DNA of 43,816 nt, from positions 1-43,816 of the forward strand of contig JAHZHN010000015.1 of the NCBI GenBank assembly GCA_019420275.1. The letters are read 5' to 3'. This DNA comes from Clostridiales bacterium (GTDB lineage: Bacteria > Bacillota > Clostridia > Lachnospirales > Lachnospiraceae). Made by a program: the position numbers and the translations under genes. The notes beneath the pieces are model-generated. The model ran no database searches. It was not told where the DNA came from and worked only from the letters and a program-made list of their open reading frames with translations. This document shows, piece by piece, positions 7,299 through 15,508 of the stretch (position 1 is its first letter; each line of letters opens with the position of its first letter).

Positions 7299-7892
7299 CT
7301 ACACATACTGAATATTTACTGCAACTGGTCTGAATACTCTGCTTACCATATTCAATACACTTTTTACAACCGTTGTGCAGACATGTACGATATATCGAAT
7401 ATCTTCCTGTACCGTATGTTTCAGCTTCATATAGCTGTTGTGAATGCTTCGAATATAACTGGAAAGCTCTTCCATGGAATCATATGTCGCCACCTGTTTT
7501 CGAATCTCGAAGGCTTCCTCCGTTGCAAGAAATGTTTTCATCTCATGCTTTAAGTCTCTTTCATAATAGCAGTGATCTTTTACATTGCCATCATAATGAT
7601 TATTGTGAGGAAATGTAAAATAATCTGCAATATAATGAATAATGACACCCAGTCTTGCGCAATGACGCATATCCATCCCTCTCTCCGGGTCATAATTGGA
7701 TACAAACTGTTTCATCTTTTTTTCTATATCTTGATAAGTGATATCGAACTTGTGGGGTGTAGTAACAAAAGAAGGTCTGCAGTCCGGCCAAATGCTTCCA
7801 ACGTAAAACGGAAGTTTGTAGTCAAAGACATCTTCTAATTCCAATGAATCCATAATCTGTCCGGCTAATGAAATATGTGATTTCTTTCTCAT
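7299..7892 (-). CDS. Zinc-dependent phospholipase C-like protein
   Basis: A 197-residue protein resembling the zinc-dependent phospholipase C family (PF00882). It has the N-terminal HISLAGQI, the GSIWPDCRPSF block and the metal-ligand-rich helix HCARLGVIIHYIADYFTFPHN, followed by YERDLKHEM. There is no obvious signal peptide, so unlike secreted clostridial alpha-toxin it may be cytoplasmic or act in lipid turnover; activity is not proven by sequence. A consensus-like promoter lies at 7956-7984 and a GGAGT ribosome site precedes the ATG. It follows recX on the same strand but has its own promoter and terminator, so it is probably a separate unit. Confidence 0.82.
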   Translation of the reverse strand: MRKKSHISLAGQIMDSLELEDVFDYKLPFYVGSIWPDCRPSFVTTPHKFDITYQDIEKKMKQFVSNYDPERGMDMRHCARLGVIIHYIADYFTFPHNNHYDGNVKDHCYYERDLKHEMKTFLATEEAFEIRKQVATYDSMEELSSYIRSIHNSYMKLKHTVQEDIRYIVHVCTTVVKSVLNMVSRVFRPVAVNIQYV

Positions 7893-7955
7893 ATCAACAA
7901 ATACTCCTTCATATGTTATATGCTGATTTACAGTTAGGGAACACCCTTGATTTGC

Positions 7956-7984
7956 ATTATATATCGCTTCCAGATAATAATCAA
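7956..7984 (-). promoter_or_regulatory. Promoter of the phospholipase C-like gene
   Basis: On the minus strand, TTGATT (7979-7984), a 17-base spacer and a perfect TATAAT (7956-7961), in the 101-base gap after the recX stop. Confidence 0.7.
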
Positions 7985-7993
7985 CAAAATTCT

Positions 7994-8593
7994 TTATTGT
8001 TTATATTTTTTTAATAAATATAAAATAGAATTGGGAGAAAATCCTTTTCTCGCAAAAAAACCGTAATATTTTTGAAAATTCTCCTGGGTTACCGGACCTT
8101 TCTGACGAATCCGTTTCTCTAACTGCTGTTCTAGTATGGCCATCTCGTCGTATTCATATTCATCCCATATACGGTCTATGATATGGCGGTCTATTCCCTT
8201 CTGCGACAGTTCCTGCCGAATCTGAAGAGCGCTCCTGGAAACTGCTCTGTATTCCATGTAACGCCTTACATATTCTTCATCATTAATATATCCATAAAAC
8301 TCTGCATAAGTGACTGCATCTTCCGCGATTCGATCTGGAAATTCCAGACGCATCAGACGTTCTTTCAGTTCTTTTCTCGTCCGATCACGGCTCTTTAGCA
8401 AAGCAAGTGCCTTGCGCTTTGCTCTGTACAACAGAAGATTCTGAAGTTTGATCCACTCCTGCGAAGTCAGCTCCTGATTCTCCCGAAATCCTAATTCTCT
8501 AAATTCATTTAAATAAAGAAGGCAGAATTTTTCTTCATCCAGAAAAATTCTGACCTGCTTTTGACCTTTGGATTCTATTTTGGTAATCTGCAT
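7994..8593 (-). CDS. recX: Regulatory protein RecX
   Basis: A 199-residue, highly charged and mostly helical protein that modulates RecA filaments. The tandem three-helix repeats of RecX are visible, for example KRKALALLKSRDRTRKELKERL (about 57-78) and YVRRYMEYRAVSRSALQIRQEL. Its ATG overlaps the recA stop by one base (TAATG), so it is translationally coupled to recA and probably transcribed from the recA promoter. The last repeat ends with the typical FxxKYYGFFARKGFSPNSI segment. Confidence 0.95.
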   Translation of the reverse strand: MQITKIESKGQKQVRIFLDEEKFCLLYLNEFRELGFRENQELTSQEWIKLQNLLLYRAKRKALALLKSRDRTRKELKERLMRLEFPDRIAEDAVTYAEFYGYINDEEYVRRYMEYRAVSRSALQIRQELSQKGIDRHIIDRIWDEYEYDEMAILEQQLEKRIRQKGPVTQENFQKYYGFFARKGFSPNSILYLLKKYKQ

Positions 8594-9651
8594 TATTCAT
8601 CTGCCTTCTTTTCTGATTCTGCAGCTCCTTGTTCTTGTTCCAAAGGCTGTTCCTCTTCAATCAAACCGTAATAAACCCGGACTGCGTGTTCCACTGTCTC
8701 TGCGATTTCCGCATGTTCTTCCAGATATTTTTTACTGTTCTCTCTTCCCTGGCCAATCTTCTCTCCATTGTATGCATACCAGGCACCGCTCTTATGAATG
8801 ATATCTGCCTGAGCCGCTAAATCCAAAAGATCTCCATATTTTGAGATTCCCTTTCCGAACATAATATCAAATTCTGCCTGTTTAAACGGAGGTGCTACCT
8901 TATTCTTTACAACCTTGATTCTTGTACGGTTTCCAATCATCTCTCCGCCCTGCTTCAGTGTCTCAATTCTGCGGACATCCAGACGAATAGAAGAATAAAA
9001 CTTCAGTGCTCTTCCTCCTGTCGTTGTCTCCGGATTGCCGAACATGACGCCTACCTTCTCACGAAGCTGATTGATAAAGATAACCGTACAGTTAAATTTA
9101 CTGACAACACCGGTCAATTTTCTTAATGCCTGAGACATCAATCGAGCCTGAAGACCTACGTGGGAGTCTCCCATATCACCGTCAATCTCCGCCTTCGGAA
9201 CCAAAGCAGCTACAGAGTCTACAATGATAATATCAATCGCTCCGGAACGTACCATCGTCTCTGCAATCTCCAGTCCCTGCTCTCCTGTATCCGGCTGAGA
9301 AATATAAAGATTGTCAATATCAACCCCGATATTCTTCGCATAAACCGGATCCAGCGCATGTTCTGCATCAATAAAACCGGCAATTCCGCCTCTCTTCTGC
9401 ACTTCTGCAACCATATGAAGTGCCACTGTCGTCTTACCGCTGGATTCTGGGCCATATATCTCAATGATCCTTCCTTTCGGTATACCACCGACTCCCAGCG
9501 CAATATCTAAGCTGATGGATCCCGTCGGTGTTACCTCGATGGTCCGGTCAGCCTGATAATCTCCGAGTTTCATGACAGAGCCCTTGCCGTAATCTTTCTC
9601 GATCTTAACCAGCGCAGCATCCAAGGCTTTTAACTTTTCGTCCTGCTTCAT
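8593..9651 (-). CDS. recA: Recombinase RecA
   Basis: A 352-residue RecA that binds single-stranded DNA, catalyses strand exchange and stimulates LexA self-cleavage. Walker A is GPESSGKTT (67-75), Walker B is IDIIIVDSVAALVP, loop L2 contains FGNPETTTGGRALKFYSS, and the acidic C-terminal tail is Glu-rich. A GGAGA ribosome site precedes the ATG. It has its own promoter (9745-9773) with an SOS-box-like operator (9783-9796), and recX is coupled behind it. The upstream order rimO-pgsA-cinA-recA is the common Firmicutes arrangement. Confidence 0.98.
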   Translation of the reverse strand: MKQDEKLKALDAALVKIEKDYGKGSVMKLGDYQADRTIEVTPTGSISLDIALGVGGIPKGRIIEIYGPESSGKTTVALHMVAEVQKRGGIAGFIDAEHALDPVYAKNIGVDIDNLYISQPDTGEQGLEIAETMVRSGAIDIIIVDSVAALVPKAEIDGDMGDSHVGLQARLMSQALRKLTGVVSKFNCTVIFINQLREKVGVMFGNPETTTGGRALKFYSSIRLDVRRIETLKQGGEMIGNRTRIKVVKNKVAPPFKQAEFDIMFGKGISKYGDLLDLAAQADIIHKSGAWYAYNGEKIGQGRENSKKYLEEHAEIAETVEHAVRVYYGLIEEEQPLEQEQGAAESEKKADE

Positions 9652-9744
9652 AATATTCTTTCTCCTTCGCTCAAAATTTATACTCTCCGGGCAGCAATAG
9701 TCCCCGTCTTATCTTTATCGTCTATCTTTTTTGTGAATGGCTTC

Positions 9745-9773
9745 AGTATATCACAGGCCCCAGACAAAAACAA
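9745..9773 (-). promoter_or_regulatory. recA promoter
   Basis: On the minus strand, TTGTTT (9768-9773), a 17-base spacer and TATACT (9745-9750), within the 149-base gap between cinA and recA. Confidence 0.7.
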
Positions 9774-9782
9774 GTGTTCGTA

Positions 9783-9796
9783 CGAATATTTGTTCG
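9783..9796 (-). promoter_or_regulatory. LexA/SOS box-like operator of recA
   Basis: On the minus strand it reads CGAACAAATATTCG, a one-base departure from the palindrome CGAAC-N4-GTTCG used by Gram-positive LexA. A perfect 10-base palindrome TTCGTACGAA (9778-9787) overlaps it. It sits about 10 bases upstream of the recA -35 box and 4 bases past the cinA stop codon. Confidence 0.65.
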
Positions 9797-9800
9797 TTTT

Positions 9801-11042
9801 TTAATCTTCGCACAAGGCCAGACGCACCATTGTCATTGCGCGGCTTACTGTAACCTGACGTACTTTCTGCCGGTTGCCTTTCAGCTGATATTTCTTTACT
9901 TTTGTTTTTCCATGGACACAAACTCCAATATAGACGAGTCCTGGTTTTTTATCTTCTGTCTCTCCTCCTGGTCCTGCAAGTCCGGTAATTCCTACTCCTA
10001 CATCTGCCTTTGCTGCTTTGGCCGCTCCCTGTGCCATCTGCATTGCTGTTTCTTCAGAAACTGCTCCAACGGTATTCAATGTCTCTTCTTTTACTCCCAG
10101 ATACTTCATCTTTGCCTCATTAGAGTAAGTAATAAAACTTTCGTTCAGCACATTTGATGCTCCTGGGACATTCACCAGTCGTCCCATAAACATTCCTCCT
10201 GTACAGGATTCTGCTGCAGCAATCGTATATTTTTTCTTAATCAGCGTCTCTACCAGTACTTCCTCCAGTGTGATGTCTTCCTCTTCTGTATAAATTTTAT
10301 TTCCGAACCGCTTTTCTAATTCTTTCTGCATCGGTTTTACTAATTCTTTTGCTTCTTCCATTGTATCCGCATTTGCAGTAATTCTCAGGTGTACCTCGCC
10401 CAATTTGGCATACGGAGCTACTGTAGGATTACTCTGTTTCTCAATCAGATCAAGGATTTCTGTCTCAACAGAACTTTCCCCCATGCAGTCAATTTTTACG
10501 ACTTTTGAAAAAAGAACTCCCGGTCTTAGCTTCTGGAGGATTGGCTCTACCTGATGATGGAACATTGGAATCAATTCGCTCGGAGGACCTGGAAGCAGGA
10601 TCACTTCTTTTCCTCTCTCCTCATGGATGACCATCCCAGGAGCTGTTCCATTTTCATTATAGAGCACGGTACAGTTCTCCGGCACCATCGCCTGTTTCAA
10701 ATTATTATCCGTCATCGGGAGTTTCGTAGCGCTGAAATATTCTTTCAGCCGTTCCATAGCTTCTGCATCTTTTACTAATTTCTGTCCGCAGGCTTTTGCT
10801 GCGATTTCCTTTGTCAAATCATCTTTTGTTGGTCCCAGTCCGCCTGACAGAATCAAAATATCAGATCGTTCCAGTCCCTGATGAACAACCTGTTCCAGTC
10901 TCTCAGGATTGTCGCCTACTGTTGTTTCAAAAAAAACGCTTATGCCTAAAGCGGCTAAGCGTTCTGATAAGTAGGCGGCATTAGTATTCACAATATTTCC
11001 TAATAAAATTTCTGTTCCTACACAAATAATCTCTGCCGTCAT
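9801..11042 (-). CDS. cinA: CinA: competence/damage-inducible protein with NMN amidohydrolase domain
   Basis: A 413-residue two-domain CinA. The N-terminal MoCF/COG1058 domain (about 1-170) begins AEIICVGTEILLG and contains SGGLGPTKDD. The C-terminal PncC-type amidohydrolase domain (about 255-413) has AAAESCTGGMFMGRLVNVPG and GITGLAGPGGETEDKKPG. The C domain deamidates nicotinamide mononucleotide and the N domain has ADP-ribose pyrophosphatase activity in related proteins. The ribosome site (GAAGGGAA) lies inside the end of pgsA five bases away, so it is probably coupled. It is often coexpressed with recA, but here recA also has its own promoter. Confidence 0.95.
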   Translation of the reverse strand: MTAEIICVGTEILLGNIVNTNAAYLSERLAALGISVFFETTVGDNPERLEQVVHQGLERSDILILSGGLGPTKDDLTKEIAAKACGQKLVKDAEAMERLKEYFSATKLPMTDNNLKQAMVPENCTVLYNENGTAPGMVIHEERGKEVILLPGPPSELIPMFHHQVEPILQKLRPGVLFSKVVKIDCMGESSVETEILDLIEKQSNPTVAPYAKLGEVHLRITANADTMEEAKELVKPMQKELEKRFGNKIYTEEEDITLEEVLVETLIKKKYTIAAAESCTGGMFMGRLVNVPGASNVLNESFITYSNEAKMKYLGVKEETLNTVGAVSEETAMQMAQGAAKAAKADVGVGITGLAGPGGETEDKKPGLVYIGVCVHGKTKVKKYQLKGNRQKVRQVTVSRAMTMVRLALCED

Positions 11043-11047
11043 ATGAT

Positions 11048-11590
11048 TTAATTCCCTTCTGATAATACTTGTCTGTTTTTATATAAATAGTCGATCAAAG
11101 AGATGATTGTCAGCGCTACTGCGATCACAATCAAGATATTTTCAATCAGCACTGCTGTTTCATTTCCAAGATCAATGATCAGCATAATGATCATAAACAT
11201 CTGAAAATTGGTCTTAAACTTTCCCCAATAACTAGCCGCGATCACGACTCCGTTATCAGAAGCTACCAGACGAAATCCGCTGATAATAAATTCTCTTGCA
11301 ATAATGACTATGGCTACTAAAGAAGAAAGACGATCCATGCCGACCAAAGCGATCATAGCTGAGCAGACAAGAAGTTTGTCAGCCAAAGGATCCATAAACT
11401 TTCCAAAATTTGTTACCAGATTATATTTTCTTGCAATATGTCCGTCCAGAAAATCGGTCAGACTTGCCAGAATAAAAATAATCACTGCGATCCATTTGCT
11501 GGCCGGTCCTGCTACATCCGCCAAAAGGAAAAACAAAAAGACCGGAATCATTAATACTCTTAATATCGTTAGTTTATTTGGTAAATTCAT
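11048..11590 (-). CDS. pgsA: CDP-diacylglycerol--glycerol-3-phosphate phosphatidyltransferase
   Basis: A 180-residue membrane enzyme that makes phosphatidylglycerol phosphate, the first step to phosphatidylglycerol and cardiolipin. The CDP-alcohol phosphotransferase motif D-G-x2-A-R-x8-G-x3-D-x3-D is present, from DGHIARKYN through NFGKFMDPLAD (about residues 48-70). It has about five membrane segments, with the first at MIPVFLFFLLADVA. It overlaps the end of rimO by 17 bases, showing tight coupling, and is followed by cinA. Confidence 0.95.
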   Translation of the reverse strand: MNLPNKLTILRVLMIPVFLFFLLADVAGPASKWIAVIIFILASLTDFLDGHIARKYNLVTNFGKFMDPLADKLLVCSAMIALVGMDRLSSLVAIVIIAREFIISGFRLVASDNGVVIAASYWGKFKTNFQMFMIIMLIIDLGNETAVLIENILIVIAVALTIISLIDYLYKNRQVLSEGN

Positions 11591-12911
11591 ACGTTACATC
11601 TCCTATGACATCATATTCTTTTCCCTGTGTAATTTTAACATAAACAAAGTCGCCTGTCATTAACTCTTCCGGGGAATTTACAAAAACACATCCATCTACT
11701 TTTGGCGCATCCATGTAAGATCGTCCTACATAGATATCATCTTCATACAGATACCCCTCAATCATGACTCGTATGACCTTTCCCACCATTTCTTCGGCAT
11801 GTTCAAAGGAAATCTGCTGCTGCAGTGTCATAATTTCATCTCTTCGCCGTTCTTTTGTCTCCTCCGGCACCTGATCTTTAAATTCTGCAGCAAGTGTATC
11901 TTCTTCCTGAGAATAGGTAAACACCCCCAGCCGTTCAAACCGACATTCTTCTACAAATTTCATTAATCCCTGATGATCTTCTTCCGTCTCTCCTGGGAAC
12001 CCAGTAATCAAAGTCGTTCGAATCGCAATATCCGGCATAGCCTTTCTCAACTTCCCAATAACTTCCAGCAGATCTTCTCTGCTGGTGCGGCGTCCCATTC
12101 TCTGAAGGATCCGGTTTTCACTGTGCTGGATCGGAATATCAATATAATGGCAAATTTTTTCTTCTGTTTTCATTACATTGATCAGTTCATCTGTAACTTC
12201 CTCAGGATAACAGTAAAGAAGCCTGATCCATTCAATTCCTTCTACTCTGCACAATCTTCGAAGAAGTTCGGGCAGTTCTTTCTTTCCTGTTAAATCTTTC
12301 CCATATAAGGTAACTTCCTGAGCAACCAACACCAATTCTTTTACTCCATCGTCTGCCAGCCGCTTTGCTTCCTGAAGCAGTTCTTCCATCGGAACACTGC
12401 GGAAACATCCCCGAATCTTCGGAATGATACAGTACGTACATTTTTTGTCGCATCCTTCTGCAATTTTCAAATACGCCATATGGCTTCCTGTTGTTACAAT
12501 TCTTTTTACTTCTGGATGATTCGGCAGATAATCGATGCTTTCATAATGCTCATAAGTTCTGCCGGCAAGTGCTTCCTCCACGGCTTCTACAATGGAATCA
12601 TAACTCGTCGTACCAAGAACTGCATCGATTTCGGGAATTTCTTTCAAAATTTCATCTTTATACCGTTCGGACAGACAGCCAGCTACGATCAGAGCTTTCA
12701 AATTCTGCTCTTTGTACTGTGCCATTTCAAGGATTGTCTCAATGCTCTCTTCCTTTGCATCATGGATAAAACAGCAGGTATTGATCACAATGACATCTGC
12801 CTGAGTCTCATCGTCTGTCAGTGAGTAGCCTTTCTCCGCCAGCATTCCAAGCATTACTTCGCTGTCTACCAGATTTTTATCACATCCAAGAGAAATAAAT
12901 AATATCTTCAT
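11574..12911 (-). CDS. rimO: Ribosomal protein S12 methylthiotransferase RimO
   Basis: A 445-residue radical-SAM methylthiotransferase that adds a methylthio group to an aspartate of ribosomal protein S12. The N-terminal UPF0004 domain carries the auxiliary-cluster cysteines in SLGCDKNLVDSE, INTCCF and VAGCLSERY. The radical-SAM triad is CDKKCTYC (about 154-161). A TRAM domain occupies about the last 65 residues. RimO is favoured over MiaB because of the SLGCDKNLVDSE start and the pgsA context. The ribosome site GGAG lies within the folD stop region. Confidence 0.94.
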   Translation of the reverse strand: MKILFISLGCDKNLVDSEVMLGMLAEKGYSLTDDETQADVIVINTCCFIHDAKEESIETILEMAQYKEQNLKALIVAGCLSERYKDEILKEIPEIDAVLGTTSYDSIVEAVEEALAGRTYEHYESIDYLPNHPEVKRIVTTGSHMAYLKIAEGCDKKCTYCIIPKIRGCFRSVPMEELLQEAKRLADDGVKELVLVAQEVTLYGKDLTGKKELPELLRRLCRVEGIEWIRLLYCYPEEVTDELINVMKTEEKICHYIDIPIQHSENRILQRMGRRTSREDLLEVIGKLRKAMPDIAIRTTLITGFPGETEEDHQGLMKFVEECRFERLGVFTYSQEEDTLAAEFKDQVPEETKERRRDEIMTLQQQISFEHAEEMVGKVIRVMIEGYLYEDDIYVGRSYMDAPKVDGCVFVNSPEELMTGDFVYVKITQGKEYDVIGDVTYEFTK

Positions 12912-12914
12912 TCT

Positions 12915-13763
12915 TTATTCTCCAAACAATTTTTTTGATTCTACACAATTTTTCATCAGCATTGCGATTGTCATAGGACCAACACCGCCCGGAACAGGAG
13001 TAATTGCAGAAGCAACTGGCTCAACTTTTTCAAAGTCCACATCTCCACATAATTTATTATTTTCATTCCGATGAATTCCCACATCAATGACAACCGCATT
13101 TTCTTTTACATAAGAGTCATCAATAAACTTTGGTTTTCCAATCGCTGCTACCAGGATATCTGCTCTTTTACAAATCTCCTTCAGGTTTTTTGTATGAGAA
13201 TGACAGATGGTTACCGTTCCATTCTCGCGCAGAAGAAGAATAGACATCGGTTTGCCTACGATATTGCTCCGTCCAATCACAACACATTCTTTTCCATCAA
13301 TTTCCACACCAGAGCGTTTCAGAAGCTGAATGATTCCCGCCGGTGTACAAGGCAGAAATCCATCTTCACCGATTACCATATTTCCTACACTGACCGGATG
13401 AAATCCATCGACATCCTTTTTCGGATCAATCGCAAGCAGAACCTCATCCTCATTGATATGTTTTGGAAGCGGAAGCTGTACCAGGATGCCGTTTATCGCG
13501 GCATCCTCGTTGCATTCTCTTACTATTTTCATCAATTCTTCCTGTGTGGTTTCCTCTGGAAGTTCATAACTTACAGAACGGATTCCCGTATATTCACAGG
13601 CTCTTTTTTTGTTCCGTACATAGACACTGGAAGCTGGATCTGCCCCCACCTGAATTACAGCCAAGGCTATTTCCTTTCCTTCTTTCTTAAGCGCTGCAAC
13701 CTCTTCTTTTACTTCATCTTTGATTTCTGCTGAAATCTTTTTACCATCAATTAGTTTTGCCAT
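12915..13763 (-). CDS. folD: Methylene-THF dehydrogenase/methenyl-THF cyclohydrolase FolD
   Basis: A 282-residue bifunctional enzyme interconverting 5,10-methylene-THF and 10-formyl-THF. It shows the YVRNKKRACEYTGI segment with the catalytic Lys region, the VQLPLPKHI motif, DVDGFHP, the dinucleotide-binding GRSNIVGKPM and the closing TPVPGGVGPMTIAML. It lies directly behind fhs, so the two supply C1 units in consecutive steps of the tetrahydrofolate pathway. rimO starts 3 bases after its stop. Confidence 0.97.
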   Translation of the reverse strand: MAKLIDGKKISAEIKDEVKEEVAALKKEGKEIALAVIQVGADPASSVYVRNKKRACEYTGIRSVSYELPEETTQEELMKIVRECNEDAAINGILVQLPLPKHINEDEVLLAIDPKKDVDGFHPVSVGNMVIGEDGFLPCTPAGIIQLLKRSGVEIDGKECVVIGRSNIVGKPMSILLLRENGTVTICHSHTKNLKEICKRADILVAAIGKPKFIDDSYVKENAVVIDVGIHRNENNKLCGDVDFEKVEPVASAITPVPGGVGPMTIAMLMKNCVESKKLFGE

Positions 13764-13790
13764 CTTTCTTTATTTCCTTTTCCTGCTATT

Positions 13791-15461
13791 TTAAAATAAA
13801 CCGCTGATCACGCCATTTTCATCTACATCAATTCCTTCGGCTGCCGGTTTTTTCGGCAGTCCAGGCATTGTCATAATATCTCCGGTCAGTGCTACTAAAA
13901 ATCCTGCGCCGGCATTGACATAAATTTCACGGATTGTAATGTCAAATCCTTCCGGACGTCCAAGTTTTTTCGGATCATCTGATAAAGAATACTGATTTTT
14001 GGCCATACAGATTGGAAGATTGGAAAAACCAAGCTCCTCCAGACGTTTTTTCTGGCGGGCAGCTGCCGGAGAATAGCTGACTCCATCCGCTCCGTAAATC
14101 TTTTTCGCAATTGTCTCAATCTTTTCATCAATAGACGCATCATAAGAATACAGCGGCTGATAATGGCTTTCTTTTGTTTCCAGCGTTCGAATAACGGCTC
14201 TTCCCAGTTCTTTTCCGCCTTCTCCGCCTTTCTCCCATACCTGAGAAAGAGCAAATTCACAGTCTCTTGCCTCACAGAATTCGCGGATAAATTCAAGTTC
14301 AGCTTCTGTATCTGTCATAAACTGATTTAAAGTTACGACTACCGGAACTCCAAATAACTTTAAGTTCTCAATGTGTTTCTCCAGATTTACGATTCCTTTC
14401 TTCAAAGCTTCCAAATTCTCTTCTGCCAGCTGATCTTTCGCAACGCCGCCATTATATTTCAGCGCACGTACTGTAGCTACAAGAACTACTGCATCCGGAC
14501 TGAGTCCGGCCATCGGACATTTAATATCCATAAATTTCTCCGCTCCAAGATCTGCACCAAATCCAGCTTCTGTAATTGTGATATCAGATAATTTCAGTGC
14601 AAGCTTTGTTGCCTGCACACTGTTGCATCCATGCGCAATGTTTGCGAATGGTCCTCCGTGTACAAATGCTGGTGTATGTTCCAAAGTCTGAATCATATTT
14701 GGTTTCAGCGCATCTTTTAACAGCGCTGCCATTGCTCCAACTGCATTTAAATCTTTTGCTGTTACTGGCTCACGATCCATATTGTATGCGACAATGATCT
14801 TGCCAAGACGTTCTTTTAAGTCTTTCATATCATTGGCAAGACAGAGGATTGCCATAATTTCGGAAGCCACAGTGATCACAAAATGATCCTCTCTTACAAC
14901 TCCATCTACTTTGCGGCCTAATCCTACCACAATGTTTCTGAGAGCACGGTCGTTCATATCAAGACATCTCTTCCAGACAATATCTCTCGTATCGATATTC
15001 AACTTATTTCCCTGCTGGATATGATTATCAAGCATTGCTGCCAAAAGGTTATTGGCAGATGTAATAGCATGAAAATCCCCCGTAAAATGAAGATTCAAAT
15101 CTTCCATTGGGACAACCTGAGCATATCCTCCTCCTGCAGCTCCGCCTTTAATTCCAAAACATGGTCCAAGAGACGGCTCTCTCAAGGCGCAGATTGTCTT
15201 TTTCCCGAGTTTATTCAATGCCTGAGCAAGTCCAACGCTGGTTGTTGTCTTTCCCTCTCCCGCTGGTGTCGGGTTGATCGCTGTTACCAGAACTAACTTT
15301 CCGTCTTTATTATTCTTTACTTCATCCATAAAGCCTGATTCAAATTTTGCCTTATACTTTCCGTAAAGTTCCAGATCATCTTCTTTGATTCCAATGCTGG
15401 CTGCCACTTCTTTAATTGGCTTTAATTCTGCTTCCTGTGCAATTTCAATATCTGTTTTCAT
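13791..15461 (-). CDS. fhs: Formate--tetrahydrofolate ligase
   Basis: A 556-residue enzyme that condenses formate with THF using ATP to give 10-formyl-THF. The P-loop-like PTPAGEGKTTTSVGLAQ is at about residues 65-81 and the EPSLGPCFGIKGGAAGGGYAQ block lies at about 94-114. The length is typical. Together with folD it forms the entry of the methyl branch of the Wood-Ljungdahl route in acetogens, but also plain C1 metabolism in many gut Clostridia; acetogenesis cannot be concluded from these two genes. A GGAAG ribosome site precedes it, and a possible promoter overlaps the end of ftsK. Confidence 0.97.
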   Translation of the reverse strand: MKTDIEIAQEAELKPIKEVAASIGIKEDDLELYGKYKAKFESGFMDEVKNNKDGKLVLVTAINPTPAGEGKTTTSVGLAQALNKLGKKTICALREPSLGPCFGIKGGAAGGGYAQVVPMEDLNLHFTGDFHAITSANNLLAAMLDNHIQQGNKLNIDTRDIVWKRCLDMNDRALRNIVVGLGRKVDGVVREDHFVITVASEIMAILCLANDMKDLKERLGKIIVAYNMDREPVTAKDLNAVGAMAALLKDALKPNMIQTLEHTPAFVHGGPFANIAHGCNSVQATKLALKLSDITITEAGFGADLGAEKFMDIKCPMAGLSPDAVVLVATVRALKYNGGVAKDQLAEENLEALKKGIVNLEKHIENLKLFGVPVVVTLNQFMTDTEAELEFIREFCEARDCEFALSQVWEKGGEGGKELGRAVIRTLETKESHYQPLYSYDASIDEKIETIAKKIYGADGVSYSPAAARQKKRLEELGFSNLPICMAKNQYSLSDDPKKLGRPEGFDITIREIYVNAGAGFLVALTGDIMTMPGLPKKPAAEGIDVDENGVISGLF

Positions 15462-15480
15462 AATGTCTTCCTTTCTTTAT

Positions 15481-15508
15481 GGTATATTAATACTTCTTTT
15501 GTTTACAA
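15481..15508 (-). promoter_or_regulatory. Possible promoter of fhs-folD-rimO-pgsA-cinA
   Basis: On the minus strand, TTGTAA (15503-15508), a 16-base spacer and TATACC (15481-15486), overlapping the ftsK stop. The match is moderate. No tetrahydrofolate riboswitch fits in the 41-base gap. Confidence 0.4.

Noticed and set aside
9219..9503. Other-frame open frames inside recA and similar long shadows inside pyc, pheT, ffh and the second ABC-F gene
   Set aside because: They lie within well-identified genes, lack ribosome sites and show no family motifs.
13764..15502. Possible tetrahydrofolate riboswitch before folD or fhs
   Set aside because: The upstream gaps are only 27 and 41 bases, too short for the aptamer, and no matching motif is present.
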